A stretch of DNA of 64,000 bases from Rhizomys pruinosus. Lineage: Eukaryota; Chordata; Mammalia; Rodentia; Spalacidae. Within the stretch, counting starts at the first letter, position 1. Each line of letters begins with the position of its first letter. Shown here one piece after another: positions 10,848 through 22,655 of the stretch. A program made the translations under genes and the position numbers. The stretch spans positions 508,171 to 572,170 of the forward strand of contig VZQC01009601.1 of assembly GCA_009823505.1 (NCBI GenBank), in the 5' to 3' direction. The notes below the pieces were generated by a model that did no database searches, was not told the DNA's origin, and worked only from the letters and a program-made list of their open reading frames with translations.

Positions 10848-11248
10848 CTCTGTTGGAAAAGTGGGAGAAAAATGCAAATGCTTCTCCCTATACTTATATT
10901 CCACTATAAAATGCTCTATCTCTGGTCACTATAATGTGAGAGGAGGGTTGTCATGACCCCCCCCAACACACATACAAATACATACACTCACTCACATATA
11001 GACACACAGATACACACACACTGAGAGATTCTCTTAACCTGGGCACACGAGGTGCCTTTCTGTTTTGACCCTATCCGCCTGGGTCAGTTGCTAAGGACCC
11101 TTCAGCCTCATTCCCTCCTCTGATGCTTTGGTCTTTCCCTTGATCACCCCCCCACACACATCTTAACTCTCTCAAGAGGGCCCATCATCTCATTTACATA
11201 GAAAAGACTCTCATACCTCTAGAGACACCTAAAATTTTAGGAGCTATC

Positions 11249-11372
11249 ACCCACATGGCAGCTAAGAACCATCTTTAACTCCAGTTCCAGGGGAATCTGA
11301 CACTCCACGGCATTGCAGGACACCAACCTACACTCATACACATAAAAAATAATAAATAATTTTAAAAAAGAA
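11249..11372 (+). mobile_element. B2 SINE, 5'-truncated
   Basis: The 3' half of a B2: acccacatggcagctaagaa, aactccagttccaggggaat, gcattgcaggacacc, then an A-rich tail. It lacks the 17-bp internal duplication. Confidence 0.85.
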
Positions 11373-11562
11373 AGGAAATCCTATTGCTTGTTATGATATG
11401 GACTTCAAGGACAGGATAATAAATGCAAAAGGTAGTCGCAAAACCGCCTCCACTGTGGAAGCACATTGACATTTTGTACTCAGATGGTGAAATTCATAGT
11501 AATAAGAAATTTCTTAGTGGATGTGAGTCTCAGTTTGGGAAGATAAGATGGTACTGAGGTGG

Positions 11563-14500
11563 GTGGGGAGGACATCACACAGCAGCGTGAAGGTACCTAA
11601 AGCCACTGAGAGGAACGATTAGAAACCTCTGTAAACTTAGAGCAGGCAGTGGTTCTTTAGATAGGAAACAAAATAAAAGCAACCACTGGGAAAATACAGT
11701 GGACTTTACTGAAATTAAAAACTTGTGTGCTTTAAGCAATACATGAAGTAAAAAGACAGCCTAAAGAACAGGAAGAAACACAAAGTGTGTATGAGATGAG
11801 GACTTTCCAGAAAAGAGATGATTCGATAACAAAATGACAAGCTGATTAAAAATGGGCACAGAATTTAAATAGATGCTTCTCCAAAGCAGACACATAAAAG
11901 ACCAGGAAACCAGAGCTGGAGTGATGGCTCAGTGGTTAAGAGCACTGGCTGTACTTGCAGAGGATGCAGGTTCGATTCCCAGCACCCACATGGCAACTGA
12001 CAAGTGCTGTGGATACCCAGACATTTATTTGCACATCCTGGGACAGGGCTTCTCTACGTAGCCCAAGCCAGGTCCTGTTCTCTAGAGCCTCCTGCTGTTG
12101 CTTTCCAGAGGTAGGGATATGGGTGTGCACCACCATGCTCAGTCACCCAGACTACTTCTCTTTTTTAATTACTTAATTCTTTATTTTATGAGAATGTGGG
12201 TATTGCTTCCATGTAGGTAGGTGTACCCATGTCATGCAGTGCCCACAGAGGTCAGAAGAAGTTGTCAGATCCCTTGGACTAGAGTTACACAGTTGTTAGC
12301 CACTATGTGGGTGCTGGGAATTGAACCTAGGTCATCTACAAGAGCAGTTAGTGCTCTTGACCGCTGATCCAACTCTTCAGGCCCACCCAGAGTACTTCTT
12401 AACCGATGTAGGTCATTCTCGCAGGCTGTGGGCAACCTTTGGCTTACATATAACCCCCTTTTCCTGCCTTGGGGTACAAGCTCTTTTGTTCTGCTTCAAC
12501 TCCAGACTCCTTCTGTCTCTGAGTCCCAGCTGCATCTATCTGCCTCCTTCTTTGGCGACTGGCTCTCATATGCCGGGACCAGTCTCCAAAATACCTTTGC
12601 AAACATTAGGATAGCTAGGGTCAAAATGACAAACACAGCATGTTTGGCGAGGATGGGAAGACTTCTGAGCACCCACACAACAGTGCTAAGACTGTGAACA
12701 TGCATAACTCCTTTGGAAACAACTGGAGAGTTCCTTAACAGGTTGAACAGCATTACCTTCCCAGACAGCATGTCCACCTCCTCGTATGTACTCAGGAAGA
12801 ACAAAAAAATATGACCACAAAACACTTGCACAAGAATGTTCATAACATATTATTTACCAATCCAAAGGTAGAAACAACTGTTTCATCTATCTGTCTATGC
12901 ACCATCCATCTATCCATCCAGCTACCTCTACAGTCAAATTCATGCAGATTTTAAAAAGCTTAATTTTGTGGTAGATAAATCATATCTAAATTAAAAATAC
13001 TAGCCATCTAATATAGTTACTGAGACAATTAAAATACGAATACTTCCCTCTCGTTGTGCATGTTTTACATGTGTGTCTGATCTTTACTGCCTTTGCCCAT
13101 GTTATTTCACACATGTGGCCTCTGTTTTCACACCTTTCTCAAGTTCTGCAGGTGCCTACATAGGCATTGCTCCCTAGGACAGCTTGCGTGTTGGCCTCAA
13201 GTCGCTTTGAATGTCTGAAGCTTTTTTCCGAAGTGTTCCTCAGGAGAGGCACAAGGACAGTCCTCCTGAAGGATCCCCAGGGGAGACACAGGGACAGTCC
13301 TGAAGGATTGCCAGGAGAGGCATAGGGACAGTCCTCTTGAAGGATCCCCAGGACAGACACAGGGACAGTCCTCCTGAAGGATCCCCAGGACAGACACAGG
13401 GACAGTCCTCCTGAAGGATCCCCAGGAGAGACACAGGGCCAGTCCTCCTGAAGCGGGGCCTCTAACAGCCTCCACCTTGCACTCAAGTCTGTCTCGCTCT
13501 CGTGATTCCCCCAGCTCCCATCCTCCTGCCTGCATCTTAAACACTCTGTTTTCTCCCACCGTAGAGTACCACTGTCGGGAAGTCGAGATGATCGTCCTTT
13601 CTCTTGTCAAATTGTTTTAAGCTACCATGCAACGGCGTAGGTTACATTATGGCATTTGTGTACATACACTTTACTCTCACTCATCGGCTTCCCCCGTCCC
13701 CCCCAACCCCCGGCCCCCCCATCCTGGTCCCCCTCCTCCTCCCTACACACGACCCCCTCTGCTTTCATGTCCCGGGTATTTCATAACCCTTTCTTCCTCT
13801 CCTCTCCTTTGACCTACCCTCCTCCCTCTGCATGGTCTCTCTTCTATTTTCATGACCTACACATCTTTCAAAACATCTTTATAACCAATAGGCTTATTGA
13901 CCATATAGCTATGGTCAAGACGAAATACATGACAGGCTTCAGCAAGGGTATGAAGGCCTGGGAACACTTAAACATAACTGCTAAGAGTGTGAAAATGGAC
14001 TTCTTAGTCACAGTGGCCACTCAACTCACGTTGGACAGCTCCTGTGCCTGTGACCCCCCTGCTGTACAGCAAAGACACTCAGCTGTGGCTGAGTGCAAAG
14101 CAAACCATGTAGGTACCCCCGAAAGAGACCAGGGCACCAAGACGGCCCTACCCAGGTCAACCTCTGGACCCAGGGCTCAATTTACAGGAAGTAGAAAGTA
14201 CAAAGCATGAACTCACCCACACTGCAAATATGCAATTTCAAAATGGGGATCCAGAAAATTCTGTTATCATACTACCCAGGGTTTAGCAGATAAATTATAA
14301 CACAGGGATAAAGAGAGATGTACAGATTCCAACACTTCACTATATCACTGTTGATCCAGGCATACTGATTTAGAATCCCAGCACTCGGAAGGTGGAGGCA
14401 GGAGGATCGCTGTGAGTTTGAGGCCAGCCTGGGCTATAGCATAAATTCAAGGCAAGCCGAAGTGCTGGTTACGAACGTTTCGTGTTAACATAACTTGCTT

Positions 14501-14683
14501 AGTTGTTTCTTCATGGCTTTCTCTGGGTTTCTTTTAAAGAAGCAGAAGTTAGCGAAGGCGAAGCTCCTCAAGCCGAGATGCCTCTGACAAGCTAATTTCT
14601 TTGATTTATGATCTTTAAATTTCCGTACCAAACCTTTTCGCCTAAGTGGCATCTGCACTCCCCCCTGCATTCACATTGAAGAA
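11563..14683. repeat. Duplicated block, copy 2
   Basis: Partner of 1-3241. The coordinate offset is 11562 at the left, 11553 after the 9-bp indel and 11442 after the minisatellite. This copy lies inside a continuous contig: sequence runs on without a gap into 11562 on the left and 14684 on the right. It is therefore the better candidate for the true locus. Sub-elements correspond one to one with copy 1: a B2 fragment near 11912-12002, a B1 relic near 12032-12147, a reverse B2/B3 near 12157-12384, the minisatellite at 13255-13457 and a B1 fragment near 14372-14452. Confidence 0.95.
13255..13457. repeat. 37-bp minisatellite, about 5 units (copy 2)
   Basis: Same array as 1702-2010 with the same first three variant units in the same order, including the 34-bp unit. 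It lacks three of the inner units, a 111-bp contraction. The shared unit order shows a common origin, and the length difference is what two alleles of a variable minisatellite would show. Confidence 0.95.
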
Positions 14684-15983
14684 GATTACACTCTCTGCCT
14701 ACTCGGAGGAGCTCGTTAAGAAGAGAAAATAGCTGTTCATTTTCCCTGCTGTTAGAGCTTATGCACTTAGTTTTCAGATGAATTAACTTTTTGATAGCTC
14801 ACGTGGCCTTAAATGCGTCTACAGAGACCTCACTTTCAACTCCCAAGCAGTCTCTCCTGATCCCCTCTGACTATTTTCTGCGGAGCCCCTGGCACCCTCA
14901 TGAAGAAGATGGTGGACCCACCCTCTCTTCTGTTCTTTAATAAGCCCATAGAATGACGTATACTCTCCTGGAAGCAGCTGAGCTATGGGAGCAGTTGAGT
15001 CTTGAGGGCTAGAGCGGCCTAGCCGTCAGGTCTTCAACTCCTTAAAAGTCCTTATCCAGGCTGGGACAGACTGTGTCTGAGTCCCCCTCCCACGCTGCCC
15101 TCAGGGGTCACTGTCACCTTTGTTGTAACATCCAGCCTCCTAGCCTTCTTCCTTTGAGGAAGCGTTTATAGATAGCCTGCTCATGCATTCTCTTGGTAGA
15201 AATTCTCCCTGAACATGACAGCTGTCTGTCACGTGACTCGTTTCATCAGTGAGGCCCTTGACCTTGCTGCTGTGCTCAAGTGCAGGGCACTAAGAACCCG
15301 GTGGATGTTAACAGAGGGCTGTTTGCTAACACTCGGGGGCTATGGGTGCCTTGGCCCCTTGGCCACCTCTGCTTCACACTGAAACCCCAAGCTCTTAGTA
15401 GCACACACCATGTAGGTGTTGCTCCAACAGGCCAGTGCCATGGTGACAGAAAGCAATTTTGCATTAAATAAAATAAAAACAAAACCTTTTTTTCTCCCTG
15501 ATAAATTACATGAAAATTTCATCACATGAAATCTTGAACAATAGTATCTCAGAGAGGGATGAAAGCTTGCCTGTAGTCCACAGCCCCTCACACAGCTCTC
15601 CCAGTCTCTTCCGCACCCCCCTCCTCTCTGCCCCCTCTCGTCGTTTCCCTTCCCTTCCTCCCTCTCCACACTTTCCACACACACCTGTGTAATTTTGAAA
15701 CATATTGCTGAAGCATTTTGCCTGCTATGTCACCAGCTGTGTCAGTAGTATTCTCTCAGTTGGATATATTATTTACTCTCGATGTGTTGTGCTGTGGCCA
15801 CTGTTATACCTCATTTTTCCATATTTTCATCTTTTCAGTGTTGGGTTGTGGGGTGCTTATTATTTTTTATCACATTCAAATTTCTTCTTCCTGTAATCCT
15901 ATTGGATGCCAATGTATATTCAGTTAAGCTCTTTTTTAGTGTTTATAATCTTAATTATTTTTATTTGTGTGGCACAGTACTGT
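14684..15983. other. Non-repeat stretch, no gene seen
   Basis: About 1.3 kb with a pyrimidine-rich section near 15600-15670. Overlapping short frames on both strands show no recognisable protein. No repeat identified. Confidence 0.5.
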
Positions 15984-16339
15984 GAGCTGTGTATGCATTA
16001 AGCCCTAGAACTTTCTCATCTTGTCACATCGGAACTCTATGCCACAGAGCGCTCCGCCTTCCCTCCTCCTTCAGCAACGGCCATTCTGGCCTCTGTGCCA
16101 GTGGAGTCCATATTTTCTCTCTGAGTAAAATCACGCGCTGTTTTCCACACAGTGTAGTGTCTTCAGGGTCCATCCACGGCAGCCAATGCCACAGCTGTCA
16201 GAACCGTCTTCTTTTTGCTTCCACCTCGTGGTTAGTGTGAACAGTTGCAAGGAACACGGAATGAAAGTATCTCTGAGGTTGTGCCTTCAATTCTCCTGGA
16301 TCTAGATCAAAACACAGGATTGCTGTACTATATAAGTGG

Positions 16340-16484
16340 TTTTAGTTTTTTTGAGACAGGGTCTCCCTTTAGCCCCAGCTGGCCTGGAACTCACTATGTA
16401 GACCAGGCTGGCCTTGAACTCACAGAGATCTGCCTGCCTCTGACTCCCCAGTGCTGGGATTAAAGGCGTCCCTCTACACCTGGT
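16340..16484 (-). mobile_element. B1 SINE, reverse
   Basis: Complete reverse B1 (gagacagggtctcccttta, ggaactcactatgtagacca, tgggattaaaggcg), inserted in the old antisense L1. Confidence 0.95.
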
Positions 16485-16677
16485 TGATAATTCTTTTTTA
16501 GAGATTTCCATACTATCTTCCGTAGTGGCTGTACCCAATAAAAGTGCACAAGGGCACCAGCCTCCCTGTGTTCATCAATGCATGTTTTCTGGGCTTTCAA
16601 CAGTGACAAACTAATGGTGTGATGTGATATGCTAGCTCTCGGCAGTTTCTATCTGCATTTTCCTGATGCTTAACAAT

Positions 16678-17070
16678 GGTATGTGTGTGTGTGTGGTGTG
16701 TGTGTGTGGTGTGTGTGTGGTGTGTATGGTGTGTGTGTGGTGTGTGTGTGGTGTGTGTGTGGTGTATGTGTGTATGGTGTGTGTGTATGTGTGTGTATGT
16801 GTGTGTGGTGTGTGTATGTGTGTGTATGTGTGTGTGGTGTGTGTGTGTGGTGTGTGTATATGTGTGTGTGGTGTGTGTATATGTGTATGTGGTGTGTGTG
16901 TGTGTGGTGTGTGTGTATAGTGTGTGTGTCTGGTGTGTGTGTATGTGTGTGTATGTGTGTGGTATGTGTATGTGTGTGTGGCGTATGTGTGTAGTGTGTG
17001 TGTATGTGTGTGTATGTGTGTGTGGTGTGTGTGTGGTGTGTGTGTGTGGTGTGTGTGTGTGAGTTCATGC
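16678..17070. repeat. TG-rich microsatellite, about 390 bp
   Basis: Nearly pure TG/GG/TA steps with interspersed tgtgtggtgtg and tgtgtatgtg motifs. Alternating purine-pyrimidine DNA of this length can adopt Z-DNA. Long Cys/Val frames forward and His/Thr frames in reverse are low-complexity artefacts. Confidence 0.97.
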
Positions 17071-17320
17071 AGGCAATTCTGTTTCTTTTTTGGAGAAAGG
17101 CTTCTTTGAGCCTTTTGCCAACCAATCTGCTTTGCCTGGTAGAGCTGGTAGGATCCCTTTACACATTCTGCTGGTTAACCCCCATCAGATCTGTGAGTTG
17201 CACATAATTTCTCCTGCTCCTTAGGTTGCTGTCCCATATTAGTGGCGTTTCCTTTATTGATTGCACAGTTTTCATTTTGGTGTAGCCCATTTATCTATTT
17301 TTTATTTTGCTCTTTAAGTT

Positions 17321-17353
17321 TTTGATAATATATATGTATATGTATATATATAT
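17321..17353. repeat. AT microsatellite ending at N
   Basis: A gataatatatatg/tatata tract directly before the N at 17354. Assembly most likely stopped in this simple repeat. Confidence 0.9.
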
Positions 17354-17354
17354 N
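17354..17354. other. Single N: contig join
   Basis: One N between the AT tract and sequence starting tcccactcttggcc. The antisense L1 on the left does not continue on the right, so the true distance is unknown and some sequence may be missing. Confidence 0.9.
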
Positions 17355-18003
17355 TCCCACTCTTGGCCGTGACTTCCCACCTGCCCAGAGACTGCTGAAC
17401 CCTGGACAGGAATTTCAGGCTGACAGCTGTTGGCTTATCTTCAGCCTATGTCCACTCACAACACCAGCTATCCAGGTTGGTAGTCCACACTGGGACCTCT
17501 TTCCAACCCACTGGTCACCTGAACAAAATGTAGGCCTGCCTTGGCCTGTACACTCCCCAAAATTTTAAAAATGACAGATGAGAATTCTGTAATGATGTTA
17601 ATGGGGAATTCAATTTATTCCTTGCTACAGCCTGCTTTTATAAACCAAATGACATCAGCTCCCAGAGCCAATCTTAGGCTCCCCAACTCTGTGCCACTGC
17701 ACACCGTTGCCCCAGCATCGCACACCTAAGCCACATTGTTTTCTACTCCTTGGGGCAGGGTCAGAGAAATCCCCTGACTCCCATCCACATGGAGCCCTGA
17801 GGGGTGCTAGCTAAGAACTAGGCCCCAATTCAAACTGGATCTTCCTACAGAGATCCAGTTTTCCCAGCACAATATGGTGGAGAGATTGCTTATATTATTT
17901 TTATTGAGGCCAAATGAAAATTGTCAAATCATATATGTTAAATAATTTTGGGTGCTGTTGTAAGGCATAACAATCTCATAAATTTCATTTTAAAAATAAT
18001 TCC
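17355..18003. other. Unrecognised stretch, no gene seen
   Basis: About 650 bp with no repeat I can name. A 62-codon frame near 17541-17729 has no recognisable protein features. Confidence 0.4.
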
Positions 18004-18072
18004 GGTACAGTTGGAGATGTGGCTCAGTGGCCGAGCACCCACTGGCCCCTGGATTTGATCCTCTGAATTGGA
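18004..18072 (+). mobile_element. ID SINE, decayed
   Basis: Sense ID head: ggagatgtggctcagtggcc, gagcaccc, then ctggatttgatcctc. It lacks a clear tail. Confidence 0.65.
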
Positions 18073-18389
18073 AAAGTGAAGAGATAAAGATAATTCTTAG
18101 TATGCCAAAATGAAACCACGCAGAGCAGTGGTTAAGCACCCCCCCAGACTTTGCAGACATTAAACAGAGGCCTGCCACTTTGTGTATTTCATCACTTACA
18201 ATGAGCTAGTCTTCAAGTGTTTATCTTTTGAAAACAGTGTTTCTGTTTGCCCTATTATATATATAATATAAAACAGTCACCAATATCACCAAAGTTTGGT
18301 ACAAAGGTTTTATATATATAATTATGTCTCTGTTATAAACACACATCTGCCGCATGCACAAATAGTCCCTTACTTAGATGGCTATATTT

Positions 18390-18545
18390 ACTTTTTATTA
18401 CTTTTTAGTAAGCATACAAAGTTGTTTTTATGGATGTATATCACTGTCCTTTGCGTGCCTGCCCCCCATCCTTTCCTTGACCACCTTTCCCCAGTAGTCC
18501 CCCTCCTGCCTTTATCTCTCATAGCTGTGGCTGGGCCAGGTAGAT
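18390..18545 (-). mobile_element. Possible L1 3'-UTR relic, antisense
   Basis: C-rich stretch (cctgccccccatcctttcc, ccagtagtccccctcctgcc) after a T-rich lead, similar in character to other antisense L1 3' ends here. Tentative. Confidence 0.3.
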
Positions 18546-18771
18546 GAAATAATTTTCAATTTATTTCAATTCATTTACGATTGGGTTTATGGGTTTATGC
18601 TCCTAGGTCAGGGAACACCTGTACCTGTATAAACATAGTGCCAACTTAAATGTAAAAGGGGACATTTTCTCAGTACAAAGGCAAGAAGGAAGGCTATGAG
18701 GAGGACTGAGATAAGGTTTATCTCTAGAGAAGGCTCTGAGCAGGTGCACCTCTTTGTTTTTTACATTTATT

Positions 18772-18935
18772 ATTTGTGTATTTATTTGTTCGTTTATTTA
18801 TTGTGTGTGTGCATGTGTATGGATTATGGGTATATGTGGACTTCAGAGGACACGTGGTTCTCTGGGATTGAACTCAGGTCCTCAGGCTTGGCAGCAAGTG
18901 CTTTCACCAGTGAGCCATCCTGCCAGCTCTGTGCA
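18772..18935 (-). mobile_element. B3/B4-type SINE, reverse
   Basis: Reverse SINE with ggacttcagaggacacgtgg, gggattgaactcaggtcctc and tcaccagtgagccatcctgc. The leading TTTA-rich stretch is the reversed tail. Confidence 0.75.
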
Positions 18936-19389
18936 TTTCTTTACCGAGGGTAACAGAGGTGCCGCCCTGCCTGCTGTGCTGCTGAGGCCACACACTCCCT
19001 GCCCCAGTTATTAAGCCAGCAGGGGTCACCGGGAAGGGCTGACCTCAGCAGTTTGCAGTAATTACTTTCTTGTTTCTTTCAGCCTTTCTTGTTTCAGCAT
19101 CCTGACATCATCCTGCCATATTAAAAAACACACCAGAAATGGGCCTCCCTCGCAGCTAAATTCAGCACCAATGTGTCCTCTCCTGTCAGTGATGTTTTAA
19201 TTCTTAGAAGAGAAGAAGTTCTGGTCTTCTGTTTAGGTCCTTATCCACCGAGTTAATGTCTGTATGTAGCATACCATGAAGAGGCCTGTGTCAATTCTTT
19301 TGTATGTGAACATCTAATTTTTCTAACACCATATTTGTTGAACACCTACCCAATGCTTTAACAAAGAATTTTTTTTAATTTGTTGTTTG

Positions 19390-21525
19390 TGTATATGGTT
19401 GGGGAGGAGCTTCGTGTGTTTGTGTGTTTGTGTATGTGGTAGGGGAGGAGCTCTGTGTGGTTGTGTGTCTGTGTATGTGGTAGGGGAGGGGCTTCGTGTG
19501 GTTATGTGCCTGTGTATGTGGTAGGGGAGGGGCTGTGTGTGGTTGTGTGTCTGTGTATGTGGTAGGGGAGGGGCTCTGTGTGGTTGTGTGTCTGTGTTTA
19601 TGTTGTAGGGGGAGGGGGCCTTTATGTGGTTATGTGCTGCTGTATGTGGTAGGGGAGGGGCTTCGTGTTGGGTTGTGTGTATGTGTATGTGGTACGGGTG
19701 AGGGGCTGTGTTTGTGGTTGTGTGTCTGTGTATGTGGTAGGGGGGATGTGTGTGTGGTTGTGTGTCTGTGTATGTGTGGTAGGTGGAGAGACTCTGCTTG
19801 TGGTGTGTGTCTGTGTGATGTTTTTTTATGTTGGAGCTTGTGTGGTGTGTCTGTGTATGGGTAGGGGAGGGGCCGCTGTGGCTGTGCCTGTCTGTGTATG
19901 TGGTAAGGGAGGGTGTGGCTTGTGCTGTGTTTAGTGTCTGGTTATTGTGACTGTGTTGTATGTGGTATCGGGAGGGGGCTTGTGTCGTGTGGTTGTGTGT
20001 CTGGTGTATTGGTAGGGGAGGGGGCCGTGTGTGGGTTTGTGTCTGCTGAAGTGGTGGGGGAGGGGCTGGTGTGTGGTTGTGTTGTGCGTTGTGGTGTTAC
20101 GTGTCATGTGGTCGGGGGGAGGGCGGGCTGTCGTGGCCTGTGTTCTGTGCTATGTGGAGTGGAGGGGCTGTGTGTGTTTGTGTGTCCTGTTGTATGTGGC
20201 TAGGGGGGGGATGCTAAAGGGGACCTGTGGTGGTTGGTTGTATGTGTATCGTGGTAACGGGCGGGGAAGGAGGGCGCTTGTGGTGTGTGGTCTGTGCTAT
20301 GTGGTAGGGGAGGGGGGGCTTCGGTGGTGTGTGTATGTTTATTGTGGTTTAAGGGAGGGGCTGTGTTTGTGTGTGGGCGTTTGTCCTGTGTAATTTGGTA
20401 TGGGGAGGGGCTCTTCGTGGCCTGTTGTGTCCTGTGTACTCGTGGTAGGGGATGGGGCTGTGTGTGTTGGTGTCTGTGTATGTGGTAGGGGAGGGCGTGT
20501 GTGGTTGTCGTGCTGTGAATTTGATGGTAGGGGAGGTGGCTTGTGCTTGTGTTGTGTGCTATGTGTATGTGGTAGGGAGGGTGATGTGTGTGGTCTGTGT
20601 GTCCTGTGTATGTGTTAAGGGAGGGGGAATGTGGTGGTTGTCGTGTCTGCTTGTATGTGGTATGCGGAGGGGCTTCGTTGTGGTTGTGTGTCTGTGTTGT
20701 GGTAGGGGAGGGGCTGTGGGTGGTTCGTGTGTCTGTGTATGTGGATAGAGGAGGGGCTGTGTGTGGTTGTTTGTCTGTGTATGTGGTAGGGAGGGGCTGT
20801 GTGTGGTCGTTTGTCTGTGTATGTGGTAGGGAGGGGCTGTGTGTGGTCGTTTGTCGGTTGTATGTGGTATGGGAGGGGATTGTGTGTGGATGTGTGTCTG
20901 TGTATGTGTAGGGGAAGGGGCTGTGTGTGGTTTGTGTTGTCTGTGTCAGTGTAGGGGAGCGGGCTGTGTTGGTTGGGTCTGTGCATGTGTTGGGGAGGGG
21001 TGGTTGTGTTTAGTTGTGTGCGGTATGTGGTAGGGGAGGGGGGACTTGTGTGTGTGTTTGGTGTCTGCTGTACTGTGGTTATGGGAGGGGCTTCGTGTGT
21101 TGTTTGTCTGTGTATGTTGGTAGGGGGGGGGCTTCGTGTGGTTGTGTGTCTGTGTATGTGCGTTAGGGGAGGAAAAAGTGTGTGTGGTGTGTGTTTATTG
21201 TATGTGGTAGGGGAGGGGTGTGTGTGTGTTGTTCTGGTTTATGTTATGTGGTAGGGGAGGGGCTGTGTGTGGTTGTGTGTCTGTGTATGTGGTAGGGGAG
21301 GGGCTGTGTGTGGTTGTGTGTCTGTGTATGTGGTAGGGGAGGGGCTGTGTGTGGTCGTGTGTCTGTGTATGTGGTAGGGGAGGGGCTGTGTGTGGTTGTG
21401 TGTCTGTGTATGTGGTAGGGGAGTGGCTTCGTGTGGTTGTGTGTTTGTGTATGTGGTAGGGGAGGGGCTGTGTGTGGCTGTGTGTCTGTGTATGTGGTAG
21501 GGGAGGGGCTTCGTGTGGCTGTGTC
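19390..21525. repeat. 41-bp minisatellite, about 52 units
   Basis: The unit contains gtggtaggggagggg, then tgtgtggttgtgtgtc and tgtgtatgt. Spacing between gtagg marks is exactly 41 bp at 19439-19562 and again at 21251-21497. Between about 19600 and 21250 the spacing wanders and units carry scattered one- or two-base insertions and losses. The array is strongly strand-biased (G/T on this strand). Cys/Val-rich frames on the forward strand and His/Thr-rich frames in reverse are products of the array, not genes. Confidence 0.97.
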
Positions 21526-21529
21526 TACA

Positions 21530-21730
21530 CCCTCATCCATCACTCTCTGTCTTATTCCATGAGATAGTCTCTCAGCAAACCTGGAGCTCAGGGCTTTTCA
21601 GCAGGGCTTTTCTGTGTTCCAGTGCTCGAGTCACAGACATGTGTGGCCAGGCCCCGCTTTTTAAGTGCTGGATCCAAACTCATGTTTGCAGAGCAAGCAG
21701 CCTTATGCACTGAGCCACCACCCCAACCTT
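21530..21730 (-). mobile_element. B4-like SINE, reverse, old
   Basis: Reverse composite SINE: ccatgagatagtctctcagc, gtcacagacatgtgtggcca, then aagtgctggatccaaactca and cactgagccaccacccc. It has features of both B1 and ID in reverse, as in B4. Confidence 0.6.
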
Positions 21731-21880
21731 AACAAAGAATATTTAGTCTATCACTTATTTAGTGTATCCATCCAACTGAATAGAATCTAAACAGTTAGCC
21801 CAAAAGAGCACCATGTATACTCCTCAGCAATCTATTAGTCAACATTTGCAGAAAGTTTAAGGCATTAAGAATGAAAAATA

Positions 21881-22035
21881 AGCTGGGCGTGGTGACACAC
21901 GGCTGTAATCCTAGCACTTGAGAGGCAGAGGCAAGTGGATCTCTGTGAGTTCAAGGCCAGCCTGGTCTACATAGCGAGTTCCAGGCCAGCTGAGACTAAA
22001 AGGGAGACCCGGTCTCAAAAAAGATCCCCCCCCCC
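21881..22035 (+). mobile_element. B1 SINE, sense
   Basis: Complete B1 from agctgggcgtggtgacacac to gagacccggtctcaaaaaag, then C/A-rich tail. A reverse B1 follows 50 bp later, giving an inverted pair. Confidence 0.95.
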
Positions 22036-22085
22036 AAAAAAAATAGGGAATGACAAGTACAAGGCCTTATTCCGGCTTCGTTTGG

Positions 22086-22225
22086 TTTGGTTTATGAAAC
22101 AGGGTCTCACTATAAATCTCTGTCAGTCCTGAAACTCACTATACAGACCAGGCTGGCCATGAATTTGCAGTAATCCTCCTGCCTCTGTCCCTAAGTGCTG
22201 GGATTATGGACACACGTCACAAGGC
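22086..22225 (-). mobile_element. B1 SINE, reverse
   Basis: Reverse B1: gaaacagggtctcactataa, cagaccaggctggccatgaa, aagtgctgggattatgg. Inverted relative to the B1 just upstream. Confidence 0.9.
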
Positions 22226-22655
22226 AGCCTCTGAGGGCAAGTTCTGCTTCTGTGTGCAGGACAACGGAGCACACTAGTATTGGTGACAGTGTGACTGACT
22301 GCCAGCAGTCCTGAGCCCTTCTGGGCGAGGTTGCACCTGGGCTCTTTGGGGATTTGCTTGACCTTTAGCCCTCAGTGTTGCATGGTCAAGGAGAAGACGG
22401 TAATGATAGCTACGTCCAAGGTGATCAGGAGCCTGTAGACTGTTCCGTTCATACGGAGCATTTGTCCTATTACTGCTCTCCATGTTTACTTCCTGTTCAT
22501 TGGGCCATAGTGGGCGCCCCGCTGAGGAGGGATGATTCTAATGACTTCAGAATTGAAATCATTAATATGGAATTGCTAGAGAGCAACAGATACATTTGAA
22601 ACTGTTCCCGACAGGCTGTCCATCATACTGTAAGGGTAAGAAGCTTCTAGTAGGA
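22226..22655. other. Non-repeat stretch, no gene seen
   Basis: About 430 bp between SINE and a micro-insertion. A 74-codon forward frame (22375-22599) has no recognisable domain. Confidence 0.45.

Larger units (their letters stand above)
15984..17335 (-). mobile_element. Old LINE-1, antisense, interrupted
   Basis: Three colinear pieces read as an antisense, old L1. 15984-16240 is the 3' region (gtgtcttcagggtccatcca). 16495-16680 is ORF2 (tttccatactatcttccgta, tggtgtgatgtgatatgc). 17065-17335 is further into ORF2 (aacccccatcagatctgtg, tgcacagttttcattttggt, tgtagcccatttatctattt). A B1 sits between pieces one and two, and a TG-rich array between two and three. No intact reading frame remains. 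Confidence 0.75.

Noticed and set aside
16666..17125. Frames of up to 151 codons across the TG-rich tract
   Set aside because: Pure Cys/Val or His/Thr low complexity from a microsatellite.
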